Shown here in pieces: positions 1 through 5,107 of a stretch of DNA of 28,790 nucleotides (within the stretch, counting starts at the first letter, position 1; each line of letters begins with the position of its first letter). Position numbers and translations under genes: made by a program. The stretch comes from Frankiales bacterium (GTDB taxonomy: Bacteria; Actinomycetota; Actinomycetes; Mycobacteriales; SCTD01). Location: contig JAOPWK010000099.1 in assembly GCA_025965735.1 (NCBI GenBank), positions 1 to 28,790 of the forward strand, in the 5' to 3' direction. The notes under the pieces were generated by a model. The model was not told the origin of the DNA, ran no database searches, and saw only the letters and a list, made by a program, of their open reading frames with translations.

Positions 1-772
1 CCGCCAGGGCCGCGTCGTGCTGCGCCTGGCCGTGCGGCGCCGCAGGCTGCGCGGCCTCCGGTGAGGGGTGGTGGCTGGTGACCAGCCGCACCGCCCCGTC
101 GGACAGCCGCGCCGACAGGTAGCGGCCGTCGAGCTCGGCCTCCTCCAGGAGCGCCGGCGCGGCGGGGTCCCTGATGTCGAAGAGCATCGCGCTGGTGGAC
201 GAGCTCGGCGGGCCGAGGAACGAGGAGCGCGCAGCCCCCCAGCCGCTGTGCCCGCGTGGAGCGATCACCAGCACCCGGTCGCCCTGGACGAGCAGCTCCG
301 CGCCCCAGGTGTCCTCGCCCAGCGGGGCGCTGCCGAGCAGCTCCGGCTGCGCTCCCCGGCGCACGACCTGCAGCCGGTCCTGGACCACGGCGAGCAGCAG
401 GTCGCCCGAGGTCTTGGCCAGGTCCGGCTCGTCGACCCCTGCCTCCTGCAGGTTGGTGCCGGTGGGCCCGCTGCCGGCGGCCGAGCCGGTCGTGCCGGCG
501 CCCTCCGCCGCGACCGGGGACACCCCGGCCAGCTGCGCCGAGCTGCGGGCGCTGTCGAACACCACCATGCCGCCGTCGCCGAAGCCCCACGGGGTGGCGG
601 TCCGCTCCAGCGCGGTGCGGTAGTGCTCCAGCAGCGCGTCGCAGTCGTCGTACGGCACCAGCGCCTCGGCGGCCGCCTCCGGTGCGGCTCCCGGCAGCAG
701 CGTCACCGCACCGGCGGCCAGGACGAGCGCGGCGACGACGCCGGCGCTGGCAGAGACGGGACGAGACGGCAC
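1..772 (-). CDS. Secreted beta-propeller domain protein (5' part, runs off the window start)
   Basis: The reading frame runs on the minus strand from a GTG at 772 and is open to base 1, giving about 257 residues; the C-terminus lies outside the window. A run of G bases about 7 nt upstream can act as a ribosome site. Residues 1-30 look like a secretory signal (short basic start, then a hydrophobic Ala/Val/Leu stretch) with no lipobox cysteine. The stretch TGTNLQEAGVDEPDLAKT followed by a hydrophobic strand matches the hallmark of the secreted C-terminal beta-propeller family (PF09826, COG4880), whose members carry a similar N-x-Q-x-x-G-V-D-E-x-D motif. The family has no established biochemical role; it is exported and probably binds ligands or proteins at the cell surface. 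It is divergent from the GNAT gene at 851. Confidence 0.75.
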   Translation of the reverse strand, partial: MPSRPVSASAGVVAALVLAAGAVTLLPGAAPEAAAEALVPYDDCDALLEHYRTALERTATPWGFGDGGMVVFDSARSSAQLAGVSPVAAEGAGTTGSAAGSGPTGTNLQEAGVDEPDLAKTSGDLLLAVVQDRLQVVRRGAQPELLGSAPLGEDTWGAELLVQGDRVLVIAPRGHSGWGAARSSFLGPPSSSTSAMLFDIRDPAAPALLEEAELDGRYLSARLSDGAVRLVTSHHPSPEAAQPAAPHGQAQHDAALA

Positions 773-838
773 GGCGACCCCCAGGACGCTTGACTGCGGA
801 TGAGACGCAGCCGGGGGCGGTGCGGTTGCCGTCGCAGG

Positions 839-844
839 CAGGCT
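839..844 (+). promoter_or_regulatory. Probable -10 (CAGGCT) for a leaderless GNAT transcript
   Basis: CAGGCT ends exactly 6 nt before the GTG at 851. The same hexamer and spacing occur before the genes at 4204 and 7680. This spacing would place the first transcribed base at or next to the start codon. Confidence 0.4.
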
Positions 845-850
845 GTGTCC

Positions 851-1369
851 GTGATCCTCTCGACGCCCAGGCTCGACCTGCACCCGCTGCCGCTGCCCGT
901 CCTCGACGCGCTGCTGGCCGGGGACTTCGAGACGGCCGACGCGGTGACCCCCTTCCCGGTCGAGGCGCACACCTTCGAGGACGACGAGTACGTCCTGGGC
1001 CTGCGGCAGACCCAGCTGCGCAACGACCCGTCCGAGCTGCCCTGGCTCTACCGCGCCGCCGTGCTGCGGGAGACCGGCGACGTCGTCGGCCGGTGCGGCT
1101 TCCACGCGCGACCGGACGCGGACGGGATGGTCGAGCTCGGCTACCGGGTCCAGCCGCAGTGGCGCCGGCAGGGGCTGGCCACTGAGCTGGCGACCGGGAT
1201 GCTTGCGTGGGCGCGCGAGCAGGGGGCGCGCCGCTGCGTCGCCAGCACGGTGCCGGACAACCTCGCCAGTCAGGCCGTGCTCGCCAAGCTGGGCTTCGTG
1301 CGCACGGGCGAGTGGATGGACGAGGTGGACGGGCTGGAGTGGGTCTACGCCCTCGAGCTCGTTCGCTAG
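851..1369 (+). CDS. GNAT-family N-acetyltransferase (RimJ/RimL-like)
   Basis: A 172-aa protein starting VILSTPRLDLHPL, the typical opening of the Acetyltransf_3 (RimJ/RimL) group that transfers acetyl from acetyl-CoA to amino groups of proteins or small molecules. The acetyl-CoA pyrophosphate loop is visible as YRVQPQWRRQGLATELA (about residues 97-113), and the C-terminal N-x-x-S-x-x-V-L-x-K-L-G-F motif is intact. The GTG at 851 is chosen because a -10-like CAGGCT lies 6 nt upstream; a GTG at 845 is the alternative. The substrate cannot be told from sequence. The TAG stop is also the first three bases of a -10-like TAGAGT for the tRNA-Ser gene downstream. Confidence 0.85.
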   Translation: MILSTPRLDLHPLPLPVLDALLAGDFETADAVTPFPVEAHTFEDDEYVLGLRQTQLRNDPSELPWLYRAAVLRETGDVVGRCGFHARPDADGMVELGYRVQPQWRRQGLATELATGMLAWAREQGARRCVASTVPDNLASQAVLAKLGFVRTGEWMDEVDGLEWVYALELVR

Positions 1370-1372
1370 AGT
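1367..1372 (+). promoter_or_regulatory. Possible -10 (TAGAGT) of the tRNA-Ser gene
   Basis: TAGAGT lies 27 nt before the mature tRNA, which would give a leader of about 20 nt. It overlaps the GNAT stop codon. No convincing -35 is visible. Confidence 0.35.
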
Positions 1373-1399
1373 GCTCGGCGGCGGCCGCGAGGCCGTCGG

Positions 1400-1489
1400 G
1401 GAGGCGTCGCCTAGTCCGGTCTATGGCGCCGCACTGCTAATGCGGTTTGGGTCTCAAGCCCATCGGGAGTTCAAATCTCCCCGCCTCCG
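1400..1489 (+). tRNA. tRNA-Ser (anticodon GCT)
   Basis: A 90-nt class II tRNA. The acceptor stem pairs GGAGGCG (1400-1406) with CGCCTCC (1482-1488), followed by discriminator G1489. The anticodon arm carries loop CTGCTAA, anticodon GCT, reading AGC/AGU. A long variable arm follows, as expected for serine, and the T arm is GGGAG-TTCAAAT-CTCCC (1465-1481). CCA is not encoded. It lies convergent to mntP, 9 nt from that gene's stop. Confidence 0.95.
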
Positions 1490-1498
1490 CCCCTGCTG

Positions 1499-2062
1499 CT
1501 AGAGCACCTCCAGGTGCTCCACCAGGATGCTCACGCCGATCCCGATGAGCACCAGCCCGCCGGCCACCGCAGCCGGACGGCGCCAGCGCGCGCCGGCGTG
1601 GTGCCCGATCAGCACGCCGCCGAAGGCGAGGACCGCGGTGGTCAGGCCGATGAGCAGGACAGCAGGCCCGATGCTCACCGGCAGGAAGGCGAAGCCGATG
1701 CCGACCGCGAGCGCGTCGATGCTCGTGGCCACGGACAGCACGAGCAGCTCGCGCCAGTCGAGGTCGTCGGAGGCGGCAGCGACGTCGTCGTCGGTCCGCG
1801 CCTGGTGCAGCATCCGGCCGCCGACGCCGGCCAGCAGCGCGAAGGCCACCCAGTGGTCGAACGACGTGATCGCCCGCTCGAGCTGCGACCCGAGCAGGTA
1901 GCCCAGCAGGGGCATGACCGCCTGGAACAGCCCGAACGCGAGGGCGATGGTCGCGGCATGGCCGAGGCGCAGCCGCCGCATCTGCAGGCCCTTGCCGATG
2001 GCGACGGCGAACGCGTCGGCGGAGACGCCGAGCGCGATGAGCACCAGGGTGAGCAGGGACAT
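1499..2062 (-). CDS. mntP: Manganese efflux pump MntP
   Basis: A 187-aa integral membrane protein made of two homologous halves of about three helices each. The conserved acidic motifs of the family (DUF204/MntP) are SADAFAVAIGKG near residue 14 and SIDALAVGIGFA near residue 113; the aspartates are the likely Mn(II) ligands. Length matches the family (about 185-190 aa). The ATG at 2062 lies 15 nt after the bacterioferritin stop, so it is probably the last gene of a bfd-bfr-mntP operon. In other bacteria mntP is often under a yybP-ykoY Mn riboswitch or MntR; there is no room for such an element directly upstream here. Co-transcription with iron-storage genes would tie Mn export to iron status. 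Confidence 0.9.
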   Translation of the reverse strand: MSLLTLVLIALGVSADAFAVAIGKGLQMRRLRLGHAATIALAFGLFQAVMPLLGYLLGSQLERAITSFDHWVAFALLAGVGGRMLHQARTDDDVAAASDDLDWRELLVLSVATSIDALAVGIGFAFLPVSIGPAVLLIGLTTAVLAFGGVLIGHHAGARWRRPAAVAGGLVLIGIGVSILVEHLEVL

Positions 2063-2077
2063 CGTGTGCGGAGCCCG

Positions 2078-2560
2078 TCAGCGGGGCTGACCGCTCCCGA
2101 CCTGGAGCGAGAGGTACTCCTGCTCGCCGATCCCCTTCATGAGCGACAGCTGCGTCTCGAGGTAGTCGATGTGCTCCTCCTCCGAGGACAGGATCGACTC
2201 CAGCAGCAGCCGGCTGACCGTGTCGTTCGCCTCGCGGCACACGTCGATGCCGCGGCGCAGCGTCCCGATGGCCTGCACCTCGATGGCCATGTCGGCTTCG
2301 AACTGCTCGCGCACCTTCTCGCCGATGCGGATCGAGCCCATGCGCTGGAGGTTCGGGTGCCCCTCGAGGAACAGGATCCGGTGGATGAGCAGGTCAGCGT
2401 GCTTCATCTCGTCGATCGACTCGGCGTAGGTGTGGTCGGCGAGCTTGCTGAAGCCCCAGTTCTTCTGCATCGCGTAGTGCAGGTAGTACTGGTTGGTCGC
2501 GGTCAGCTCGTTGGTGAGGACCTCGTTGAGGAGCTCGATGACCCGCTCGTCGCCCTGCAC
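2078..2560 (-). CDS. bfr: Bacterioferritin (haem-binding iron-storage protein)
   Basis: A 160-aa four-helix ferritin, the normal length for the family. All dinuclear ferroxidase ligands can be placed: E18, E51, H54, E94, E127 and H130. M52, in the motif DEMKHAD, is the residue that ligates the intersubunit haem in bacterioferritins, so this is Bfr rather than a Ftn-type ferritin. The protein forms a 24-mer that oxidises Fe(II) and stores it as a ferric mineral in the cytoplasm. It starts at a GTG (2560) with GAGGAGA a few bases upstream, 36 nt downstream of bfd, with mntP following after 15 nt. Confidence 0.95.
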   Translation of the reverse strand: MQGDERVIELLNEVLTNELTATNQYYLHYAMQKNWGFSKLADHTYAESIDEMKHADLLIHRILFLEGHPNLQRMGSIRIGEKVREQFEADMAIEVQAIGTLRRGIDVCREANDTVSRLLLESILSSEEEHIDYLETQLSLMKGIGEQEYLSLQVGSGQPR

Positions 2561-2596
2561 GCCGTCTCCTCGTGTCGTCCTGCCGGTGGTCTGACG

Positions 2597-2803
2597 CTAG
2601 CCCGCCATGACCTCGTCGGCGTGCAGCGCGCAGCTGCTCGCCGCGGCCCGCTCCGCGCACAGCTGGCGCAGCACCGGGATGCACCCGCCGCAGCCGCTGC
2701 CGGCCCGCGTCGCGCGCACCACGCCGCGCACCCCGTCGGCGCCGGCCGCCAGGGTTTGAGCGATGCGCGTGTCGGTCACGCGGTGGCAGTGGCAGACGAG
2801 CAC
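2597..2803 (-). CDS. bfd: Bacterioferritin-associated ferredoxin (Bfd)
   Basis: A 68-aa protein with the Bfd [2Fe-2S] ligand pattern: C4 and C6 (VCHCH) and C38 and C41 (GCGGC). In known systems Bfd binds bacterioferritin and passes electrons to its core so that iron is released as Fe(II). It starts at a GTG (2803). It is the first gene of the bfd-bfr-mntP operon; a -10-like TACAAT and an iron box lie 31-53 bp upstream, consistent with iron-dependent repression. Confidence 0.9.
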   Translation of the reverse strand: MLVCHCHRVTDTRIAQTLAAGADGVRGVVRATRAGSGCGGCIPVLRQLCAERAAASSCALHADEVMAG

Positions 2804-2833
2804 GGTCCTGGAGGCCTCTCGAGCGGTGGGGCG

Positions 2834-2839
2834 ATTGTA
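2834..2839 (-). promoter_or_regulatory. -10 element (TACAAT) of the bfd-bfr-mntP operon
   Basis: Read on the minus strand, TACAAT is close to the TATAAT consensus and is conspicuous in this GC-rich DNA. It lies 30 bp upstream of the bfd start and overlaps the iron box by 2 bp. Confidence 0.55.
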
Positions 2840-2856
2840 AGGGCAGCCTAACCTCA
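2838..2856 (-). promoter_or_regulatory. IdeR/DtxR-type iron box
   Basis: On the minus strand the 19-mer TGAGGTTAGGCTGCCCTTA fits the IdeR/DtxR consensus TTAGGTTAGGCTAACCTAA at 15 positions, and one more difference is a tolerated A/T swap. It overlaps the edge of the -10 and fills the -35/-10 spacer, a repressor position. Expected effect: Fe-loaded IdeR shuts off bfd-bfr-mntP and iron starvation relieves it. Confidence 0.75.
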
Positions 2857-2879
2857 GGCCGGCCGCGTCGACGGAGGTG

Positions 2880-2885
2880 CAGGAT
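2880..2885 (+). promoter_or_regulatory. Probable -10 (CAGGAT) for a leaderless DUF1801 transcript
   Basis: CAGGAT ends 6 nt before the GTG at 2892. The same hexamer at the same distance precedes the AI-2E-type gene at 23929. Confidence 0.35.
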
Positions 2886-2891
2886 GCGGGC

Positions 2892-3233
2892 GTGGACGGC
2901 GACGTGCAGGAGTACGTGGACGCGATCCCGGCGCGGACGCGCGCGCTGTTCGACCGGCTGCACGCGCTCGTGCTCGAGGCGTACCCGAGCGCGCGGGTCG
3001 TGCTGTCCTACCGGATGCCGACGTACGTGGTCGGGGACCGCCGGCTGCACGTCGGGGCGTGGAAGCACGGCCTGTCCGTGTACGGCTGGGAGCACGGCCG
3101 CGACGCCGGCTTCGCCGCCCGGCACCCCGAGCTGGACAGCGGCAAGGGGACGCTGCGCCTGCCGCTGGCAGCCGCGGCGCAGCTGCCCGACGAGGAGCTG
3201 CGCGCGCTGGTGGCGGCTGCGCTCGCTCCCTGA
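2892..3233 (+). CDS. DUF1801-family protein (YdhG-like)
   Basis: About 113 aa. The pattern is that of the DUF1801 fold: an N-terminal DVQEYVDAIPARTRALFDRL helix, then LSYRMPTYVV with the conserved S-Y-x-M-P-x-Y core near residue 37, then a strand-rich segment ending in G-K-G-T-L-R-L-P-L and a C-terminal helix. The family is small, cytoplasmic and related to frataxin-like folds, with no firm function. I prefer the GTG at 2892 because CAGGAT sits 6 nt upstream; a GTG at 2877 in the same frame would add 5 residues but has a GGAGG touching the start codon. It is divergent from bfd, and the iron box lies between them, so iron control of this gene cannot be excluded. Confidence 0.8.
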   Translation: MDGDVQEYVDAIPARTRALFDRLHALVLEAYPSARVVLSYRMPTYVVGDRRLHVGAWKHGLSVYGWEHGRDAGFAARHPELDSGKGTLRLPLAAAAQLPDEELRALVAAALAP

Positions 3234-3269
3234 GCCGTGTCGGTGCGCCGGCCGCTTCCAGCCGGTGCG

Positions 3270-3275
3270 TACGGT
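3270..3275 (+). promoter_or_regulatory. Probable -10 (TACGGT) for a leaderless transcript
   Basis: TACGGT ends 6 nt before the ATG at 3282. No ribosome site is visible between them. Confidence 0.45.
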
Positions 3276-3281
3276 CTTCGG

Positions 3282-3563
3282 ATGGACAGCGACACCGGCT
3301 CCTCGCTGACCTTCGACCTGCGCGGCCTGGTCTGGGGCATCGACAGCGAGGTCGCGCAGATCAGCAGCCTGTGCCGCCGGATCGACGGGCACGTGCGCGA
3401 GGTGAACGCCGCACGCGCGCAGATGGCGGAGCGGCTGCTCGTGCTCGACGCGCTGGTCGACGCGGCCGAGGACCCCGACCTGCGCCGCTGGCTCGAGACG
3501 GTCAGCGCGGTGCCGGTGCCGTCCGTGCTCGAGGTCTTCCCGGACCGCCTCTACACCGACTGA
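3282..3563 (+). CDS. Small coiled-coil protein, paralogue of the gene at 4069-3617
   Basis: A 93-aa protein I do not recognise. Residues about 10-60 form one long predicted amphipathic helix (L-R-G-L-V-x-G-I-x-x-E-V-x-x-I, then I-D-x-H-V-x-x-x-N-x-x-R-A). It is followed by R-L-L-x-L-D-x-L-x-x-A-A-E-D and a C-terminal motif ending V-F-P-D-R-L-Y. The same motifs in the same order and spacing form the last 85 residues of the convergent gene at 4069-3617, so the two are clearly paralogous. It has no signal peptide or membrane segment and is probably cytoplasmic and oligomeric. The ATG is supported by a -10-like TACGGT 6 nt upstream. Function unknown. Confidence 0.75.
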   Translation: MDSDTGSSLTFDLRGLVWGIDSEVAQISSLCRRIDGHVREVNAARAQMAERLLVLDALVDAAEDPDLRRWLETVSAVPVPSVLEVFPDRLYTD

Positions 3564-3567
3564 ACGC

Positions 3568-3602
3568 CGACGGCCGGCACCCGCGAGGGGTACCGGCCGT
3601 CG
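3568..3602. terminator. Bidirectional hairpin between the convergent paralogues
   Basis: Perfect 10-bp arms CGACGGCCGG (3568-3577) and CCGGCCGTCG (3593-3602), with a further ACCC/GGGT pairing inside the loop. It lies between two facing genes, so it can terminate transcription from both sides. No T tract, as is common in actinobacteria. Confidence 0.65.
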
Positions 3603-3616
3603 AGGAGCGCGGGGGA

Positions 3617-4069
3617 CTAGCCGCCGTAGATGCGCTCGGGGAACTCCTCCTCCACCTGCGGCAGCTGCGGCTGGATGCTGGTGTCGAGGAAGGCGGACAG
3701 GTTGACGTCCTCGGCCGCGGAGCGCAGGTCGTCGAGGTGCAGCAGTCGGCTGGTCGCTTCGGCGCGCAGGTCGTTCAGCGCGTTGACGTGCTCGTCGATC
3801 TGGCCGGACAGCGCGGTGATCGCGGTGACCTGCTCCTCGATGCCGCTGACCAGCTCGCGCAGCGCAGACGCCAGGGCGCTGCTGCCGGTGAGGGCCGCGC
3901 TGCTGCGCGCGCTGCTGCTCGAGCCGCTGCGGGAGCTGCTGGTCTTGCTGCCGCTGCGGGCGCTGCTCTTGCTGGCACCACCTCGACGGCTGCTGCTGCT
4001 CTTGCCGCCGCTCCGGCTGGTCGCCTTCGACGGGGCTGCGGCCGTCTCGGTGCTGGCGTCGTCGCTCAC
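3617..4069 (-). CDS. Small protein with a Ser/Arg/Lys-rich tail and a coiled-coil domain (paralogue of 3282)
   Basis: A 150-aa protein of unknown function. Residues 1-about 60 are low complexity, almost only Ser, Arg, Lys, Gly, Ala and Thr, and strongly basic. Residues about 65-150 match the 3282 protein motif for motif: L-R-E-L-V-S-G-I-E-E-Q-V-T-A-I, I-D-E-H-V-N-A-L-N-D-L-R-A, R-L-L-H-L-D-D-L-R-S-A-A-E-D, and an ending E-F-P-E-R-I-Y. The GTG at 4069 has a strong GGAGGA 4 nt upstream. The basic tail resembles those of histone-like or other nucleic-acid-binding proteins, so a DNA- or RNA-associated role is possible, but that is inference. No signal peptide or membrane helix. Confidence 0.75.
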   Translation of the reverse strand: MSDDASTETAAAPSKATSRSGGKSSSSRRGGASKSSARSGSKTSSSRSGSSSSARSSAALTGSSALASALRELVSGIEEQVTAITALSGQIDEHVNALNDLRAEATSRLLHLDDLRSAAEDVNLSAFLDTSIQPQLPQVEEEFPERIYGG

Positions 4070-4191
4070 TGTTCCTCCAAGTCGTCGCCGGCTGCAGGGC
4101 TCGCGCTGCCGGACCTCGCGACGATCCTGGCACGTCCGCGCCTTTCCCGACGATCAACGTGCCGCGCGTGGCACCCGCGTCGCACGTCGTG

Positions 4192-4197
4192 CAGGCT
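4192..4197 (+). promoter_or_regulatory. Probable -10 (CAGGCT) for the leaderless DUF305 gene
   Basis: CAGGCT ends 6 nt before the ATG at 4204, identical to the arrangement before 851 and 7680. Confidence 0.4.
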
Positions 4198-4203
4198 GGC
4201 TGC

Positions 4204-4857
4204 ATGGCGAACAGGAGCGGCGCGCGGCTGCTGGTCGGACTGCTGGTGGTGCTCGCGCTGGGTGCCGGCCTGCTGCTCGGGCGCGGCATGAGCGACGACG
4301 TCCCGCGCGTGGTCGACGCGGTCGACGTCGGGTTCGCGCGGGACATGAAGGTGCACCACGCGCAGGCCGTGCACATGAGCGCGGTGCTGCACCGGCGCGC
4401 AGCCGACCGGGAGCTGGGCCTGCTGGCGTACGACATCCTCACGACCCAGCAGGGCCAGATCGGCATCATGACCGGCTGGCTCGACCTGTGGGGGCACACG
4501 CAGACCAGCCGCGCTCCGGTGATGCAGTGGATGGACCACGACGGGCCGATGCCCGGCATGGCCAGCAGCGAGGAGCTGGCCGCGCTCGAGCAGCTGCCGG
4601 TGGCCGAGCTCGAGGAGCAGTACCTGCGGCTGATGGTGCGCCACCACCAGGGCGCCGTGCCCATGGCGGAGTACGCGGTCGAGCACGCGACGAGCCCCGA
4701 GGTCGTCCGCCTCGCGAGGGCCATGGCGCAGGGCCAGGCCTCCGAGATCGAGGCGATGCAGGCGATGCTCAGCGCGCGCGGCCTCGCTCCGGAGGCGGTC
4801 CCGCAGCAGGGTCACGCACCGGAACCGGCCGCCTCCGGCCACAGCGGTCACGGCTGA
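4204..4857 (+). CDS. Membrane-anchored DUF305 protein
   Basis: A 217-aa protein. Residues 6-27 form one hydrophobic helix (signal anchor), so the rest probably faces outside. Two DUF305 half-motifs are present: FARDMKVHHAQAVHM near residue 46 and LRLMVRHHQGAVPMAEYA near residue 142. Such H-H-x-x-A-V-x-M repeats build a ferritin-like helical fold and are suspected to bind metals, copper in particular, although a biochemical role is not established. The C-terminus is rich in His and Gly. The ATG at 4204 fits both the membrane segment and the CAGGCT hexamer 6 nt upstream; an in-frame ATG at 4159 is less likely. Confidence 0.85.
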   Translation: MANRSGARLLVGLLVVLALGAGLLLGRGMSDDVPRVVDAVDVGFARDMKVHHAQAVHMSAVLHRRAADRELGLLAYDILTTQQGQIGIMTGWLDLWGHTQTSRAPVMQWMDHDGPMPGMASSEELAALEQLPVAELEEQYLRLMVRHHQGAVPMAEYAVEHATSPEVVRLARAMAQGQASEIEAMQAMLSARGLAPEAVPQQGHAPEPAASGHSGHG

Positions 4858-4877
4858 GCCCCCGCACCGCGAGCCGG

Positions 4878-4883
4878 TATGCT
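4878..4883 (+). promoter_or_regulatory. -10 element (TATGCT) of the tRNA-Arg gene
   Basis: TATGCT lies 26 bp before the mature tRNA end, giving a leader of about 20 nt. It is AT-rich against its surroundings. No clear -35 is visible. Confidence 0.45.
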
Positions 4884-4909
4884 CCTGCACCGTGCCGCTC
4901 GCGGTACGC

Positions 4910-4982
4910 GCGCTCGTAGCTCAACGGATAGAGCACTTGACTACGGATCAAGAGGTTGCAGGTTCGAATCCTGCCGAGCGCA
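4910..4982 (+). tRNA. tRNA-Arg (anticodon ACG)
   Basis: A 73-nt cloverleaf. The acceptor stem pairs GCGCTCG (4910-4916) with CGAGCGC (4975-4981), followed by discriminator A. The anticodon loop is CTACGGA with ACG at 4943-4945; A34 is expected to be edited to inosine, so the tRNA reads CGU, CGC and CGA. The T loop is GGTTCGAAT. CCA is not encoded. The 125 bp that follow, up to the helicase start, hold no gene or repeat that I can see. Confidence 0.95.
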
Positions 4983-5107
4983 CTTCGACGCCCCAGCACG
5001 CTGCAGGGGGACCAGGCGCTGTCGGCGCCGTCCCGTCGACGGAACCCCGTCGCTGAGCGTCCTTCCGGCTGTCGCTCGATCGGTGCACGACGTCGAAGCA
5101 GGGGTGC

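Noticed and set aside
256..1185. A 309-codon + strand frame over the beta-propeller and GNAT genes
   Set aside because: Composition is almost only Arg, Pro, Ala and Gly; the other frames encode recognised families.
2063..2077. A yybP-ykoY manganese riboswitch for mntP
   Set aside because: Only 15 nt separate bfr and mntP, too little for the element.
2394..4724. A 776-codon open frame on the minus strand across bfr, bfd, the DUF1801 gene and both small paralogues
   Set aside because: Arg/Pro/Ala-rich shadow of real genes in other frames; it contradicts several well-supported families.
4910..5107. The tRNA-Arg as an attachment site of an integrated element
   Set aside because: No integrase, no repeated tRNA 3' end seen nearby, and no change in composition downstream.
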